From Salinibacter altiplanensis (GTDB lineage Bacteria > Bacteroidota > Rhodothermia > Rhodothermales > Salinibacteraceae): a DNA stretch of 64,000 nt. The notes under the pieces were generated by a model, which saw only the letters and a list, made by a program, of their open reading frames with translations, was not told where the DNA came from and made no database searches. Shown here in pieces: positions 43,574 to 52,893 of the stretch. The stretch lies in contig NZ_NCQY01000025.1 in assembly GCF_002894645.1 (NCBI RefSeq), forward strand, positions 29,996 through 93,995, read 5' to 3'. Positions within the stretch are counted from its first letter, which is position 1; every line of letters begins with the position of its first letter. Made by a program: the position numbers and the translations under genes.

Positions 43574-43777
43574 ATGCCCGACACGCCCGACGACACCGAT
43601 CGCACGTTTGAAGACACCCTGGAACGCCTCGAGGACATCGTCGACACCCTTGAAGACGATTCTCCCTCACTGGACGAGGCGATCGACGCCTACGAAGAGG
43701 GCGTGGCCCTGGCCAATGAGTGCCTCGACCGACTCGACGAGGCTGAGCAGCGCGTGAGCGAACTGTCGATCGACTAG
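43574..43777 (+). CDS. xseB: Exodeoxyribonuclease VII small subunit XseB
   Basis: 67 residues, the normal XseB length. Pattern FEDTLERLEDIVDTLEDDSPSLDEAIDAYEEGVALANECL matches the family (two helices with LExIVxxLE and SLEEALxxYExG), shown here in pieces. Very acidic. It encodes the partner of XseA at 35839; the two genes are 6.5 kb apart rather than adjacent. Confidence 0.92.
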   Translation: MPDTPDDTDRTFEDTLERLEDIVDTLEDDSPSLDEAIDAYEEGVALANECLDRLDEAEQRVSELSID

Positions 43778-43879
43778 CGGGTCCGCCCCATGTCAGGCCG
43801 GGTCCCTTCGGGCAGGCACGATCGCAAGGGGGCGCACGTCGTTACCTCCCGCTCCAGGGACGAATATCCAAGCACCCTG

Positions 43880-44326
43880 CTAGGGGGTCTCTCCCTCTCT
43901 CTCGTCGGGTGTGGGCAGGTCCACGGCACTCGAGTCTACCGGCTGTAGCTCGGGCGCAACGGTGCCGGGGTCAAGGGCATGAAGCGCCCCGGTGGAGGCG
44001 TCTATGAGCAGGCCCGGAATAAAGAAGTTCAGGACATTGACTGTGGCCCAGAGGCTGCGCCCCGGACGAAGGGTCGTGTGGTAGGGCTCATACCCCTCCT
44101 GATAGATGCTAATCGCATACTCCCGGTCCCGCTCCAGAACCGCTGTCGTAGGCGTCTCCCCCACGGGGCGGCCGTCCACCTCAACCTGCGCCTCAGAGGG
44201 GGCAGACTCAACGGTCACCTCCTGCGAGGAGCCGTGGATAAGGGTCGCGCATCCCCCCAGTCCTACCGATGCGAAGACAAGGAGGCAGCACACGGCAGTA
44301 GGCGCAATCGAAGTCGGTCGAGGCAT
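43880..44326 (-). CDS. PEGA-domain lipoprotein
   Basis: 148 residues. Lipoprotein signal with lipobox GLGGC near residue 26. The mature part begins ATLIHGSSQEVTVESAPSE and contains a PEGA-like strand set (EAQVEVDGRPVGETPTTAVLE, REYAISIYQEGYEPY). A hydrophobic segment SLWATVNVLNFFIPGLLID follows near 95-112; this is typical of a family of small outer-membrane lipoproteins where it may pack on the membrane. The acidic C-terminal tail ends DEREGETP. Function unknown. Confidence 0.85.
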   Translation of the reverse strand: MPRPTSIAPTAVCCLLVFASVGLGGCATLIHGSSQEVTVESAPSEAQVEVDGRPVGETPTTAVLERDREYAISIYQEGYEPYHTTLRPGRSLWATVNVLNFFIPGLLIDASTGALHALDPGTVAPELQPVDSSAVDLPTPDEREGETP

Positions 44327-45667
44327 GAGACGGCATCTTGTTCGGAGAAATACTGCTTGGAATCACCGAACAAATATTGTGCCCGCCTCCGCAAAGCCGA
44401 CCATTCTCAGAGCGAACCACCGGATCGACCGGGCCCTGCGTGGAGTTGCCTCAGCCGCCTGTCACCGAGTCGCGTTTGGGAGCCGCTCTCGCATCCGGGG
44501 TCGTCGGCCCGTCGAGCGAGGCCCATGGCACGGGATGAACCGACCACATGTCCTGGGCCCTCGCTCAACATTACTGGTCGCTTAGATTCAGTGTGCGGGC
44601 GTGGGCAGACTCGTGACCTGGGCGCACATGCGGGTGCTTCCGTTACCAGCCACCCGCACCGGCTGCTCAGCGGGTTCCGCAACAGCCCCTCCCAATTGCA
44701 CGAAGCGGGGCGCTTCGTCGGCCGGAATATGCACGGTCAAGCCCCCCGTAGCCCCCGAACACGGAGACAGATGCACGCGCCGGCACAGCACCGCCTCTTG
44801 GCCTCACTCGTCGGATGAGGTCCAAGCAAGAGAAATAGGGGCCAGGGGAACAAGGCATCTTCTCAGACCGATGCGTTCCTGCGACCAAGACACGACCCGC
44901 GCCCCCAACGCACCCTCGCCTCCCCGCCACCGCACTACGCGATGAAAACCTCGTGGCAGATCGTCTCGAGTAACGGCGAAGGATCTCTTCGGACGAAGCG
45001 GAAGCACTCCGGGGATGCGTCCTGAGGCTGCCAAGTGTCCCTTGCTGTTCGCCGACGCTCAGAGTCTGGTTTTGATTTTGGGCCGGATCGCGAGAGCGAG
45101 AATCGACAGAGCGAAAATCGCACCCTGAACGCGGCCTGTAGTGGTACTGCCGGTCGAGCGAGGGGGCGATTTGCAGCCGTCAAGGCCGCTCGCAGCGCCC
45201 CGAGCAAGGCGGGGAAGTACTCTCCGGGGTGCCCGAGAGACAAATTAAAACAGACTCTCAAGGCACGTCGGTTTCGGACGTCCTGGGAATGGCCGGCCCT
45301 GGGGCAATCGGCACACGTTATTCCCCCGGTACACTGTTCGTCGTGCAGCAGATCCTACCGCTCACACCGGGGGCCGCACACGGCACACGCAATCGACGAC
45401 ATGGGCGCAAACAACAACGGTTGTATGCGTCAAAACCCTCCCTGTAATCTTCCCCTACGCTTCTGTGGCGTCCGTCGCATTTTTCTGCGCATGCCTCTTA
45501 TTTCTCGCCTTTCTTGTCCAGGGATCTTTTCCGAGATAGTAAGGTAGTTTTTGAAAGAATAGCGGGATAGACGTTGCATCCTGAAACGACAGAGGCGATG
45601 TCTGTCCGTGTTAGTACTCCCGCCTTCATGGACCACAATCTCCTACACCAGTTTCTTATCCCCACCA
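44327..45667. other. 1.3-kb gene-poor stretch
   Basis: I find no convincing gene in this stretch. 45061-45258 is MITE-like copy C. The rest holds only short frames without family sequence on either strand. One minus-strand frame at 44588-44791 (GLTVHIPADEAPRFVQLGGA) reads better than the others and may be a remnant, but it lacks support. The last 150 bases become AT-richer before the antitoxin gene and probably hold its promoter. Confidence 0.55.
45061..45258. repeat. MITE-like dispersed repeat, copy C
   Basis: 198 bp with inverted ends AGAGTCTG (45061-45068) and CAGACTCT (45251-45258); the symmetry extends inward, TTTTGATTT against AAATTAAAA. It shares TTTTGATTTTGGGCCGG (45070-45086) with copy A. 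No coding capacity. Confidence 0.72.
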
Positions 45668-45862
45668 ATGTACAGTACTGAAGGCGTAGATGCCGTCGCC
45701 ACCATCACCGAGCTACGATCGGAAACCTCTGACCTCATCGAGCAGGTGCAATCGACGAACAACGGCGTGCTCGTTCAAAAGAACAACGAGCCGCATGCCG
45801 TGCTCATCTCGTGGGAGGTCTACAAGGCCATCAAGGAGAAATTAGACCTCAATGACCTGTAG
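45668..45862 (+). CDS. Phd/YefM-type antitoxin, orphan
   Basis: 64 residues. Pattern MYSTEGVDAVATITELRSETSDLIEQVQ then NNGVLVQKNNEPHAVLISWEVYKAI is that of YefM/Phd antitoxins, which bind operator DNA through the N-terminal domain and a toxin through the C-terminal tail. ATG at 45668, with an in-frame GTG at 45608 upstream that adds non-family sequence. No RelE/Doc-like toxin follows; the next gene is bioY on the other strand. It may be an orphan left after toxin loss or a regulator on its own. Confidence 0.8.
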   Translation: MYSTEGVDAVATITELRSETSDLIEQVQSTNNGVLVQKNNEPHAVLISWEVYKAIKEKLDLNDL

Positions 45863-45942
45863 AAGGGCAGCGCGAAGCGCAGGCGGCCCCACCCTCGTCA
45901 TCCTCTCCATCCCCCACCCCGCCTTCGCCTTCCTCCTGGACG

Positions 45943-46542
45943 CTACGCGTTATCACGGGCCAAGTAGCGCGTCCCGCTGTAGAGGAAACCAACGCCAAGG
46001 ACCTTCACCAGGTCGATCACCGCGAAGCGAAGGAAGCCCTTGTCAATCGACTCCATCCAGGTGCCATGCCCGGCCGCGTAGTGCAGCCACACGACGCCGC
46101 ACACGAAGACAAGGGCCGCCCCAACCATGGAGGCAAGTGTGCTTCCGGAAAACGCTTTCCACCGCCTCGAAAGGGCCCCGATGACTGCCGCCGCGAACGG
46201 ATAGGAGAGCAGGTAGCCGGCCGAGACGGCACCAAAGAGGTAGCTTGTGCCGTATCCGTCTCCCACGAACACCGGAAGAAAGAGACCAAGCCCCAGGTAC
46301 AGGGCCTGGGCAAGCAGTCCGTTGCGCCATCCCAAGTACAACCCACTGGCGTAAACGGCCGCGGTCTGCAGGGTAATGGGGACCTCCCAGAGGTAGACCC
46401 GAAGGTTCATCTGTGCCGCGGCGGCCGTCAACAGGGCAAAGCCAACCACCCCAACTGCCTGGAGGAGCGCGGATGCCTGTTCCTCACGGAGCGCGTCGAC
46501 GAGGGCCGTGTACGAAGACCGGAGGGAGAGCGGATTGGACAT
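45943..46542 (-). CDS. bioY: BioY family biotin transporter S component
   Basis: 199-residue membrane protein with about six helices, the substrate-binding unit of a biotin ECF transporter. Family features: [22 protein letters not shown] near 55 (the conserved P-x-T-x-Q-T region), [28 protein letters not shown]. No energising ATPase or T-component genes are next to it; BioY can also work alone or with shared modules. A 10-bp perfect palindrome ATACTAGTAT lies at 46584-46593, 42 bases upstream of its start. Confidence 0.92.
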   Translation of the reverse strand: MSNPLSLRSSYTALVDALREEQASALLQAVGVVGFALLTAAAAQMNLRVYLWEVPITLQTAAVYASGLYLGWRNGLLAQALYLGLGLFLPVFVGDGYGTSYLFGAVSAGYLLSYPFAAAVIGALSRRWKAFSGSTLASMVGAALVFVCGVVWLHYAAGHGTWMESIDKGFLRFAVIDLVKVLGVGFLYSGTRYLARDNA

Positions 46543-46820
46543 GGCGCAGGGGTGCGTTCGTCAATCAAAGGCTAGTGGGAAGCATACTAGTATACCGAAC
46601 TAGGAAGGGCACCTGCAAGCCCGGTGAATTCCCCTTCCCGAATTTTTACGGCCGCGTCTCACAGGCCGGTCCCGTCCACGATCACTGGCGCCAGACGCCC
46701 GTCACGCAGAAGTCAGGCCACGCTGCCCTGAATTCTTCGACAATCACCCATCTCGTCGTTTGCGAGGGCGAGGCCGTCCCGTATTCTATCGTTGGCTCTT
46801 CTTCCGATTTCTTCCGCGTC

Positions 46821-47084
46821 ATGAAACGCTTCGAGGAACTGTTCGCCGAACTTACCGACAAGGTCAACCGGGAGGCCCCGGACTCGGGGACCGTCCAGGC
46901 CGTGCAGGAAGGGCGCCACGCCATTGGCAAAAAAGTGATCGAGGAGGCCGGGGAGGTGTGGATGGCCGCCGAGCACGAGGGCCCCGGCCGCACCGCCGAG
47001 GAGATTTCTCAGCTTCTCTACCATCTGCAGGTTCTCATGATTGCCTGCGACCTCGACCTTGAGGATGTCTACGAGCACCTGTAG
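46821..47084 (+). CDS. hisE: Phosphoribosyl-ATP pyrophosphatase HisE
   Basis: Second step of histidine biosynthesis (PR-ATP to PR-AMP). 87 residues, normal for a stand-alone HisE. Motifs: [29 protein letters not shown] near 36-51 (the EExxE metal site) and [14 protein letters not shown] near 60. The frame is open far upstream, but the ATG at 46821 (MKRFEELF) is the family start. The C-terminus EDVYEHL is typical. hisG follows 137 bases later on the same strand. Confidence 0.94.
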   Translation: MKRFEELFAELTDKVNREAPDSGTVQAVQEGRHAIGKKVIEEAGEVWMAAEHEGPGRTAEEISQLLYHLQVLMIACDLDLEDVYEHL

Positions 47085-47221
47085 CGCCGCGGGGGCGAAA
47101 CGGGGAGACCCCCTGATGAGGGCGTCGGCCCCACATTTCTCGCTTCCCGCACGCCTCCATGGACACGTGGTGGCCCCGACCCAGGCCCGAATTCATTTTT
47201 CTCCACCAACAGACTTCCCCA

Positions 47222-48073
47222 ATGCTGCAAATCGCTCTTCCGAACAAAGGCGCCCTCGCAGACGGTGCCGTCGACCTGGCCGATCAGGCCGGCTACAACT
47301 GCCGCCGTCGCGGCCGCGAATTGTCCGTGCGCGACCCGGACTACGGCGTTGAGTTCGTCTTCCTGCGCCCCCGCGACATCGCAACGTACGTGAGCAGGGG
47401 CATCATCGACCTGGGCGTAACGGGCCTCGACCTTACGTACGACAGCGGGGCCGACGTGAACCGCGTCTTGGACCTCGGCTTCGGCGCGGCCCGCTTCTGC
47501 TACGCTGCGCCCAAGTCCAGCGACGTAACACCCGGCGACTTTACCGCCGACACGCGCATCGCTACCTCCTACGATACCCTCGTGCGCCGCGACCTCGAAA
47601 AGCGGGGCGTGGACGCCCGGGTCATCTCACTGGATGGCGCCGTCGAGATCTCAATCCAGCTCGGCGTGGCCGACGTGATTGCCGACGTGGTCCAGACCGG
47701 CCGCACCATCGACGAGGCCGGGCTTGCGACGATCGGCGCCCCCATCCTCAACACCGAGGCCGTGCTGGTTGCCCAGAACGGACGCACAATGGAGAAGGAC
47801 GCCGCCCAGCACTTTGCCGAGCGGGTGAAGGGCATCATTGTGGCCCGGGAGTACGTGGTCGTGGAGTACGATCTGCCAGAGGCGAACCTCTCCGAGGCCC
47901 GCGAGATTACCCCCGGCATCGAGTCCCCCACCGTCTCGCCCCTCAACAAGGACGGGTGGGTGGCCGTGAAGGCCATGATCGAGCGCGAGTCCGTCAACAC
48001 CGTGATGGACGACCTCACCGAGCTCGACGCCCGGGGCGTCATCGTCACCGACATTCGTACCTGCCGGATGTAA
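47222..48073 (+). CDS. hisG: ATP phosphoribosyltransferase HisG (long form)
   Basis: First, committed step of histidine biosynthesis, joining ATP and PRPP. 283 residues, so the long HisG with its own C-terminal regulatory domain and not dependent on HisZ. N-terminal LQIALPNKGALADGAVDLAD; mid-region GIIDLGVTGLDLTYDSGAD; PRPP-loop ADVIADVVQTGRTIDEAGL near 155. The ACT-like C-terminal part ends TVMDDLTELDARGVIVTDIR. ATG at 47222; the ATG at 47159 adds 21 non-conserved residues. Cotranscribed with hisE, likely feedback-inhibited by histidine as is usual for long HisG. Confidence 0.95.
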   Translation: MLQIALPNKGALADGAVDLADQAGYNCRRRGRELSVRDPDYGVEFVFLRPRDIATYVSRGIIDLGVTGLDLTYDSGADVNRVLDLGFGAARFCYAAPKSSDVTPGDFTADTRIATSYDTLVRRDLEKRGVDARVISLDGAVEISIQLGVADVIADVVQTGRTIDEAGLATIGAPILNTEAVLVAQNGRTMEKDAAQHFAERVKGIIVAREYVVVEYDLPEANLSEAREITPGIESPTVSPLNKDGWVAVKAMIERESVNTVMDDLTELDARGVIVTDIRTCRM

Positions 48074-48104
48074 TCCCCGGGAGATCCCGCGGGCGCGCTT
48101 CACG

Positions 48105-49448
48105 TTAGTATCGGTCGAGCAGTTGTCCGCTGAGGCGCCGAAGCTCCACCTCTGCCTGCTTCGCCTCGAACTGCACCGTGAGGAGCCGGCTTTCGGCCTG
48201 AATGAACTGTTCCTGCACCTCGCGGAGCTCGACGCTCGTGATGGTGCCCTGCTCGAACTGCTCCAGGGCCACGTCCACGTTTGCCCGCACCGCCTCCCGG
48301 TTCTGCTGTTCGAGGGCCACGAGCCGGAGGCGATTCTGGTACCGCTCGTACGCGTTCGTAAGTTCGGTAACGAGCCGCGACCGCACATCCTCCACGGCGA
48401 GGCGGGCGTTGGTGGCACGCACCTCGGCGTTCTGGGTGCGCCGCCACCGGTTCAGCCCGTCGAAGAGATCGAGGGTGATCGACACCCCGTAGGTAAACTC
48501 CGTGCTCGTGTTTTCCTGCACGAAGCCGCTTTCCGCATTCAGCTGCGAGTAGTTGAGGCCCGCCGTCAGGTCGATGGTGGGAAAGAAGTCGGCCCGCAGC
48601 TCCCGCTGCTCCGCCCGGGCCGCCCGCAGGGCCTGGCGGGCCTGGGTGAGGGCGGGGCTCTCCTGGAGGGCCGTCTGCTGGGTCGGCGCGTACTGCAGGC
48701 TCGTGTCCACCTGGATCGTGGGGGCGACCGCGTACCGGGTGGAGGCGTCGTCGGGACGGGCGAGAAGCTGGTTGAGCTGATTCTTCGTGTTGCTGAGGGC
48801 CACCGCCTGCCGCAGGGCCTCCGTCGAGTCGGCGTTCAGGTCCACGCGCGCCTGCCGCACCTCCAGGTCGGAGGCCGACCCGAGGTCCCGCCGCAACTCC
48901 GTGATGCGCAGCCGCTCGCGCGAGATGGCGACCGCCTCCCGCAGCACCGCGAGCTGTTGCTGCTGCCGCGCCACGTCGTAGTAGCCCTCCACCACGTCGG
49001 CCACCAGGGTCTCGATCTGCTCCTCGGTGGCGGCGGCCTGTCGGTCCCGCTCCGCCCCAAGGCGGTCGTACGTCGCGAACGGCCGTAGGCCGTCGAACAC
49101 GGTCCACCGCGCGTCCGCCCCGGCGCCGGACTGGGTCGACGTGGCCCCGTCCGTGCTCTGTGTCTCTCCGGACAAGAACACCTGCTCCGAGTTGGTGGTG
49201 GTTTCCGAGTAGTTGGCCTGCCCCGACAGGGTGGGCAGGAAGCCGGCGTTGCCGAGGGAGACATTGTTCTCGGCGATGTCCGTCTCCCGACGCGCGATCT
49301 GGGCCTGCCGGTTGTCGTCGAGCGCCCGCTGGATCGCGTCGTCGAGGCGGAGGGTGTCTCGAGGCGGCGACTGCTGGGCGTGGGTGGGCGACGGCACGAG
49401 CACGGCCCCGACGAGAAGGACCAGGGCGAGACGAAGAAATGGATTCAT
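48105..49448 (-). CDS. TolC family outer membrane efflux protein
   Basis: 447 residues. Signal peptide 1-24 (ends THAQQ). The rest has the alternating long helices and strands of TolC proteins: repeated motifs such as DDAIQRALDDNRQAQIARRE, LNYSQLNAESGF (beta-barrel strand) and EQFEQGTITSVELREVQEQF near 385. Third gene of a minus-strand operon behind the RND pump (160-base gap) and adaptor, forming the outer membrane duct. Confidence 0.92.
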   Translation of the reverse strand: MNPFLRLALVLLVGAVLVPSPTHAQQSPPRDTLRLDDAIQRALDDNRQAQIARRETDIAENNVSLGNAGFLPTLSGQANYSETTTNSEQVFLSGETQSTDGATSTQSGAGADARWTVFDGLRPFATYDRLGAERDRQAAATEEQIETLVADVVEGYYDVARQQQQLAVLREAVAISRERLRITELRRDLGSASDLEVRQARVDLNADSTEALRQAVALSNTKNQLNQLLARPDDASTRYAVAPTIQVDTSLQYAPTQQTALQESPALTQARQALRAARAEQRELRADFFPTIDLTAGLNYSQLNAESGFVQENTSTEFTYGVSITLDLFDGLNRWRRTQNAEVRATNARLAVEDVRSRLVTELTNAYERYQNRLRLVALEQQNREAVRANVDVALEQFEQGTITSVELREVQEQFIQAESRLLTVQFEAKQAEVELRRLSGQLLDRY

Positions 49449-49608
49449 GTACAGAGCGCGTGAGAAGTGATGTGCGAGGAATGATGTGGAATTCGTGACG
49501 CGGGATGCGGGGTAAAGGACCGGTGGCCCCCCTCACGGGTCACGTTACGGATCACGTTTCCCGCATCAAATACACCATGCGAGATACGCAATACCGACCG
49601 CCGCGCCT

Positions 49609-52600
49609 CTACCCAGACGCCAGTTCCTGCTGTTGCGGCGCCACCTCCTCCTCCGGCAGCCCATCCCCACCGGCGCCGCCGTCGCCCACCAGCACGGGCC
49701 CCGCGTCCTCCCTCGTGAGGTAGGTGTAGGTGGCAGGAATCACGTAGAGCGAGAGGAAGGTGCCCACGAGGAGTCCGCCAATCACGGCCACGCCCATCGG
49801 GACACGGCTCTCCGCCCCGGCCCCCAGCGCCAGGGCGATGGGCAGCACGCCGAGGATCGTGGAGAGGGCCGTCATGAGAATGGGCCGGAAGCGCACCGCC
49901 GCCGCCTCCTCGATCGCCTCCCGGATCGACAGGCCCGCCGCCTTGCGCTGGTTCGCAAACTCGACGATGAGGATGCCGTTCTTCGCCACCAGCCCAATCA
50001 GCATCACCATGCCAATCTGGCTGAAGATGTTGATCGTCTGGTTGAAGTACCAGAGGAACAGCATTGCCCCGGCCAGGGCCAGTGGCACGGTGAAGAGGAT
50101 GACGAGCGGGTCGCGGAAGCTCTCAAACTGGGCCGCGAGCACCAGGTAGATCAGGACGAGCGCCAGGCCGAAGACATAGAGCAACTGGTTCGAGGTCTCC
50201 TGGAAGTCGCGCGACTGGCCGGTGAGGGTTGTCGAGAAGGACGGCCCGAGCACGTCGTCCGCCACGCGGTCCATGGCCCCGATGCCGTCTTCGATCGTAT
50301 TGCCGGGCGCCGGGCGCGCACTGACGGTGGCAGACATGTAGCGGTTGAAGCGAAAGAGCTGGGGCGGCGTGGCCTGCTCGCTCACCGACACGAGGTTGTC
50401 GAGCGGCACCGGCTCCCCACCCGCGGAGCGCACGTACAGGCTTGTCAGGTCGATCGGGGCATTGCGATCCGCCTCGTCGACCGTCGCGAGAATCTGGCGC
50501 TGCTCCCCGTCCTGCACGAAGTAGCCCACCCGCTGCTCCGCGAGGCTCAGCTGCAGCGTCTGCGCCACGTCGAGCGGCGAGACGCCGATGTTGTTGGCCC
50601 GATCGCGGTCGATCTCCACCTGCAGCTCCGGCTTGTTGAACTTCAGGTTGACGTCCACCACGCCCAGCTCCTCCTGCTGCCGTGCCCGCTCCAGGAAGGT
50701 GGGCAGCGCCTCGCGGAGGTTCTCGACACTGGAGGTCTGCAGCACGTACTGGACGGGCAGGCCGCCGCCCCCCCCGCCGACCGAGATGGTCGGCTCCTGC
50801 GAGACGAAGGTGCGCGCCCCCTCCAGCTCCCCGAGCGCCGCCTGCAGACTGTCGGCGTACTGCATCTGCGAGACGTCCCGCTCCGACGGCGGCACGAGGC
50901 GCGTAAACATGAACGCCGAGTTGACCGAACTGGCCGCCCCAAAACCCGGCGAGGTGACCGAGATGGTCGACCGCTGGTGCGCGTCCGGGAGGGTCTCGTT
51001 CAGGGCCTCGTACATCCTGTCCACGTACCCGCTCATGTAGTCGTAGGTCGCCCCCTCGCGGGCCGTCGCGTTCATGCGCACGAGGCTCCGGTCCTCCAGC
51101 GGGGCCAGCTTCTGCGGCAGCGCAACGTAAAAGGCCGTGATGACGACCCCACACCCGGCCATGATGACGAACGCCGCCCAGCGGTACTCCATGAACGCCT
51201 TCAGCGAGCGCCGGTAGGCATCGGTCAGATACTCGAAGACCGGCTCCGTCTTGCGGTAGATCCAGGGCTTCTCGTCCCGCTGCTTCAGCAGGCGGGTCGA
51301 CAGCATCGGCGTGAGCGTGAGCGCCACGAACGAGGAGAAGGCCACCGCCCCGGCGATCACCATCCCAAACTCCTGGAAGAGCTGGCCGGTGAGCCCACCC
51401 ATGAAGATGATGGGGGCGAAGATGATCACCAGCGACATGGAGGTCGCCACGACCGCGAAGAAGATCTCACGCGTGCCCTCCAGCCCCGCGACCATCGGGT
51501 CCTTGCCCTCCTCGATCTTCGCGTAGATGTTCTCCAGCACCACGATGGCGTCGTCCACCACCAGCCCGATGGCGAGCACGAGCGCGAGCAGCGTGAGCAC
51601 GTTGATCGAGAAGCCCATCGCGTACATCACGAAGAACGACCCCGTCAGCGCAATCGGCACCACGATGAGTGGAATGATCGTGGAGCGCCAGTCGCGCAGG
51701 AACAGGAAGATGATCAGCACCACGAGGAGAAACGCGATGAAGATCGTCTGCTGCACCTCGCTGATGCTGTCGCGGATCGGCTCGGTGTTGTCGAAGCCGA
51801 TGCCCAGCTCGAGGTCGCCCGGCAGCTCCGCCTCGATGTTGTCGACCCGGCGGTAAAACTCATCGACGATGTCGATATAGTTTGCCCCCGGAAGCGGCCG
51901 CAGCACGACCCCCACCATGGGCACGTTGTCGCGCTGCAGGAGCGTCCGCTTGTTGAGGGGGGCAATGTCGGCCGTGCCCACGTCCGACAGCCGCACGGTC
52001 TGCCCGTCGGGGCTTTGCTTAAGGATGAGCGAGTTGAAGTCCTCGACGGTTTCGAGGCGGCTCTTCGTCCGCACCGTGAGCTCGATGGTCTCGCCCTCGA
52101 TCCGGCCCGAGGGCAGCTCGACGTTCGACCGGTCAAGGGCCTGGCGCACGTCGAGCGGCGTCAAATCGTAGGCCGCCAGCCGCTGCGGGTCGAGCTCCAG
52201 GCGCATCGAATAGGTCTTCTCCCCCCAGATGTCGACCCGGCTCACCCCCTCAATCGTCTGGAGCCGTTCCTTGAACCGCTTGTCCGCGATCTCGGTCAGT
52301 TCCATCAGGCTCCGCGTCTCCGACTCGATGTTCAGAAACACGATCGGCGGCGCACTGGCGTCGGACTTCGACACGCTGGGGGGCTCGGCGTCGGGCGGGA
52401 GCTGTTGCTGGGCCCGGCTCACACGGTCGCGCACGTCGTTGGCCGCCCGTTCGAGGTTGGCCCCCAGGTCAAACTCGACGGTAACGGTGGACTGCCCCTC
52501 GCGGCTGACGGACTCGATGGTACGGATGCCGTCGATGCCGTTGATCTGCTCCTCCAGCGGCTCGGTGATCTGCGAGTCGATCACGTCGGCGTTGGCGCCG

Positions 52601-52755
52601 CGGTACTGGGTGCTCACGCTGATGATGGGCGGGTCGACGGCCGGGTACTCCCGCACGCCCAGAAAGTAGAAGCCCACCGCCCCAAAAATCATGATGAGCA
52701 GCGCAAACACCGTCGACAGAACGGGCCGCCGGATGCTGAGGGAATAGAGGCTCAT
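49609..52755 (-). CDS. RND family efflux pump (HAE1-type permease)
   Basis: 1048-residue inner-membrane pump with 12 helices and two large periplasmic loops. The N-terminus SLYSLSIRRPVLSTVFALLIMI is typical of the family. The proton-relay aspartates are in IGLVVDDAIVVLENIYAKIE (TM4, about residue 400). Also visible are the TM2-3 region FLFLRDWRSTIIPLIVVPIAL and the C-terminal helix pair. It exports hydrophobic compounds using the proton gradient. Encoded between the adaptor (138-base gap) and TolC genes in the standard order adaptor-pump-duct. Substrate range unknown. Confidence 0.94.
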   Translation of the reverse strand: MSLYSLSIRRPVLSTVFALLIMIFGAVGFYFLGVREYPAVDPPIISVSTQYRGANADVIDSQITEPLEEQINGIDGIRTIESVSREGQSTVTVEFDLGANLERAANDVRDRVSRAQQQLPPDAEPPSVSKSDASAPPIVFLNIESETRSLMELTEIADKRFKERLQTIEGVSRVDIWGEKTYSMRLELDPQRLAAYDLTPLDVRQALDRSNVELPSGRIEGETIELTVRTKSRLETVEDFNSLILKQSPDGQTVRLSDVGTADIAPLNKRTLLQRDNVPMVGVVLRPLPGANYIDIVDEFYRRVDNIEAELPGDLELGIGFDNTEPIRDSISEVQQTIFIAFLLVVLIIFLFLRDWRSTIIPLIVVPIALTGSFFVMYAMGFSINVLTLLALVLAIGLVVDDAIVVLENIYAKIEEGKDPMVAGLEGTREIFFAVVATSMSLVIIFAPIIFMGGLTGQLFQEFGMVIAGAVAFSSFVALTLTPMLSTRLLKQRDEKPWIYRKTEPVFEYLTDAYRRSLKAFMEYRWAAFVIMAGCGVVITAFYVALPQKLAPLEDRSLVRMNATAREGATYDYMSGYVDRMYEALNETLPDAHQRSTISVTSPGFGAASSVNSAFMFTRLVPPSERDVSQMQYADSLQAALGELEGARTFVSQEPTISVGGGGGGLPVQYVLQTSSVENLREALPTFLERARQQEELGVVDVNLKFNKPELQVEIDRDRANNIGVSPLDVAQTLQLSLAEQRVGYFVQDGEQRQILATVDEADRNAPIDLTSLYVRSAGGEPVPLDNLVSVSEQATPPQLFRFNRYMSATVSARPAPGNTIEDGIGAMDRVADDVLGPSFSTTLTGQSRDFQETSNQLLYVFGLALVLIYLVLAAQFESFRDPLVILFTVPLALAGAMLFLWYFNQTINIFSQIGMVMLIGLVAKNGILIVEFANQRKAAGLSIREAIEEAAAVRFRPILMTALSTILGVLPIALALGAGAESRVPMGVAVIGGLLVGTFLSLYVIPATYTYLTREDAGPVLVGDGGAGGDGLPEEEVAPQQQELASG

Positions 52756-52826
52756 GAGGGTGGGGCGTTGGTTAACGTCGGATCTGCCAGCCCGAACAGG
52801 AGGAGGCTGGAACAGACGTCGGCGTG

Positions 52827-52852
52827 CGTGATGCGTGAATCGTGATGCGTGA
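52827..52852. repeat. TCACGCAT-type short direct repeat
   Basis: CGTGATGCGTGA twice (52827-52838 and 52841-52852), 14-base period, between pump and adaptor genes. The reverse complement TCACGCATCACG differs by one base from the repeat at 55721. Confidence 0.6.
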
Positions 52853-52893
52853 TTGGAAGCAGTGGGCAGCCGTCACGCGTCGTAGATCACGTG

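Noticed and set aside
44588..44791. Short minus-strand frame in the gene-poor stretch
   Set aside because: Reads slightly protein-like, but no start signal, family or context supports it.
45852..46184. Frame after the YefM-type antitoxin as a possible toxin
   Set aside because: The product has no RelE/Doc pattern and lies mostly opposite bioY.
49633..52845. 1070-codon open frame on the + strand opposite the RND pump
   Set aside because: Its product is His/Arg/Val-rich without any domain, and the minus strand encodes a complete RND permease. Long antisense frames are common in high-GC genes.
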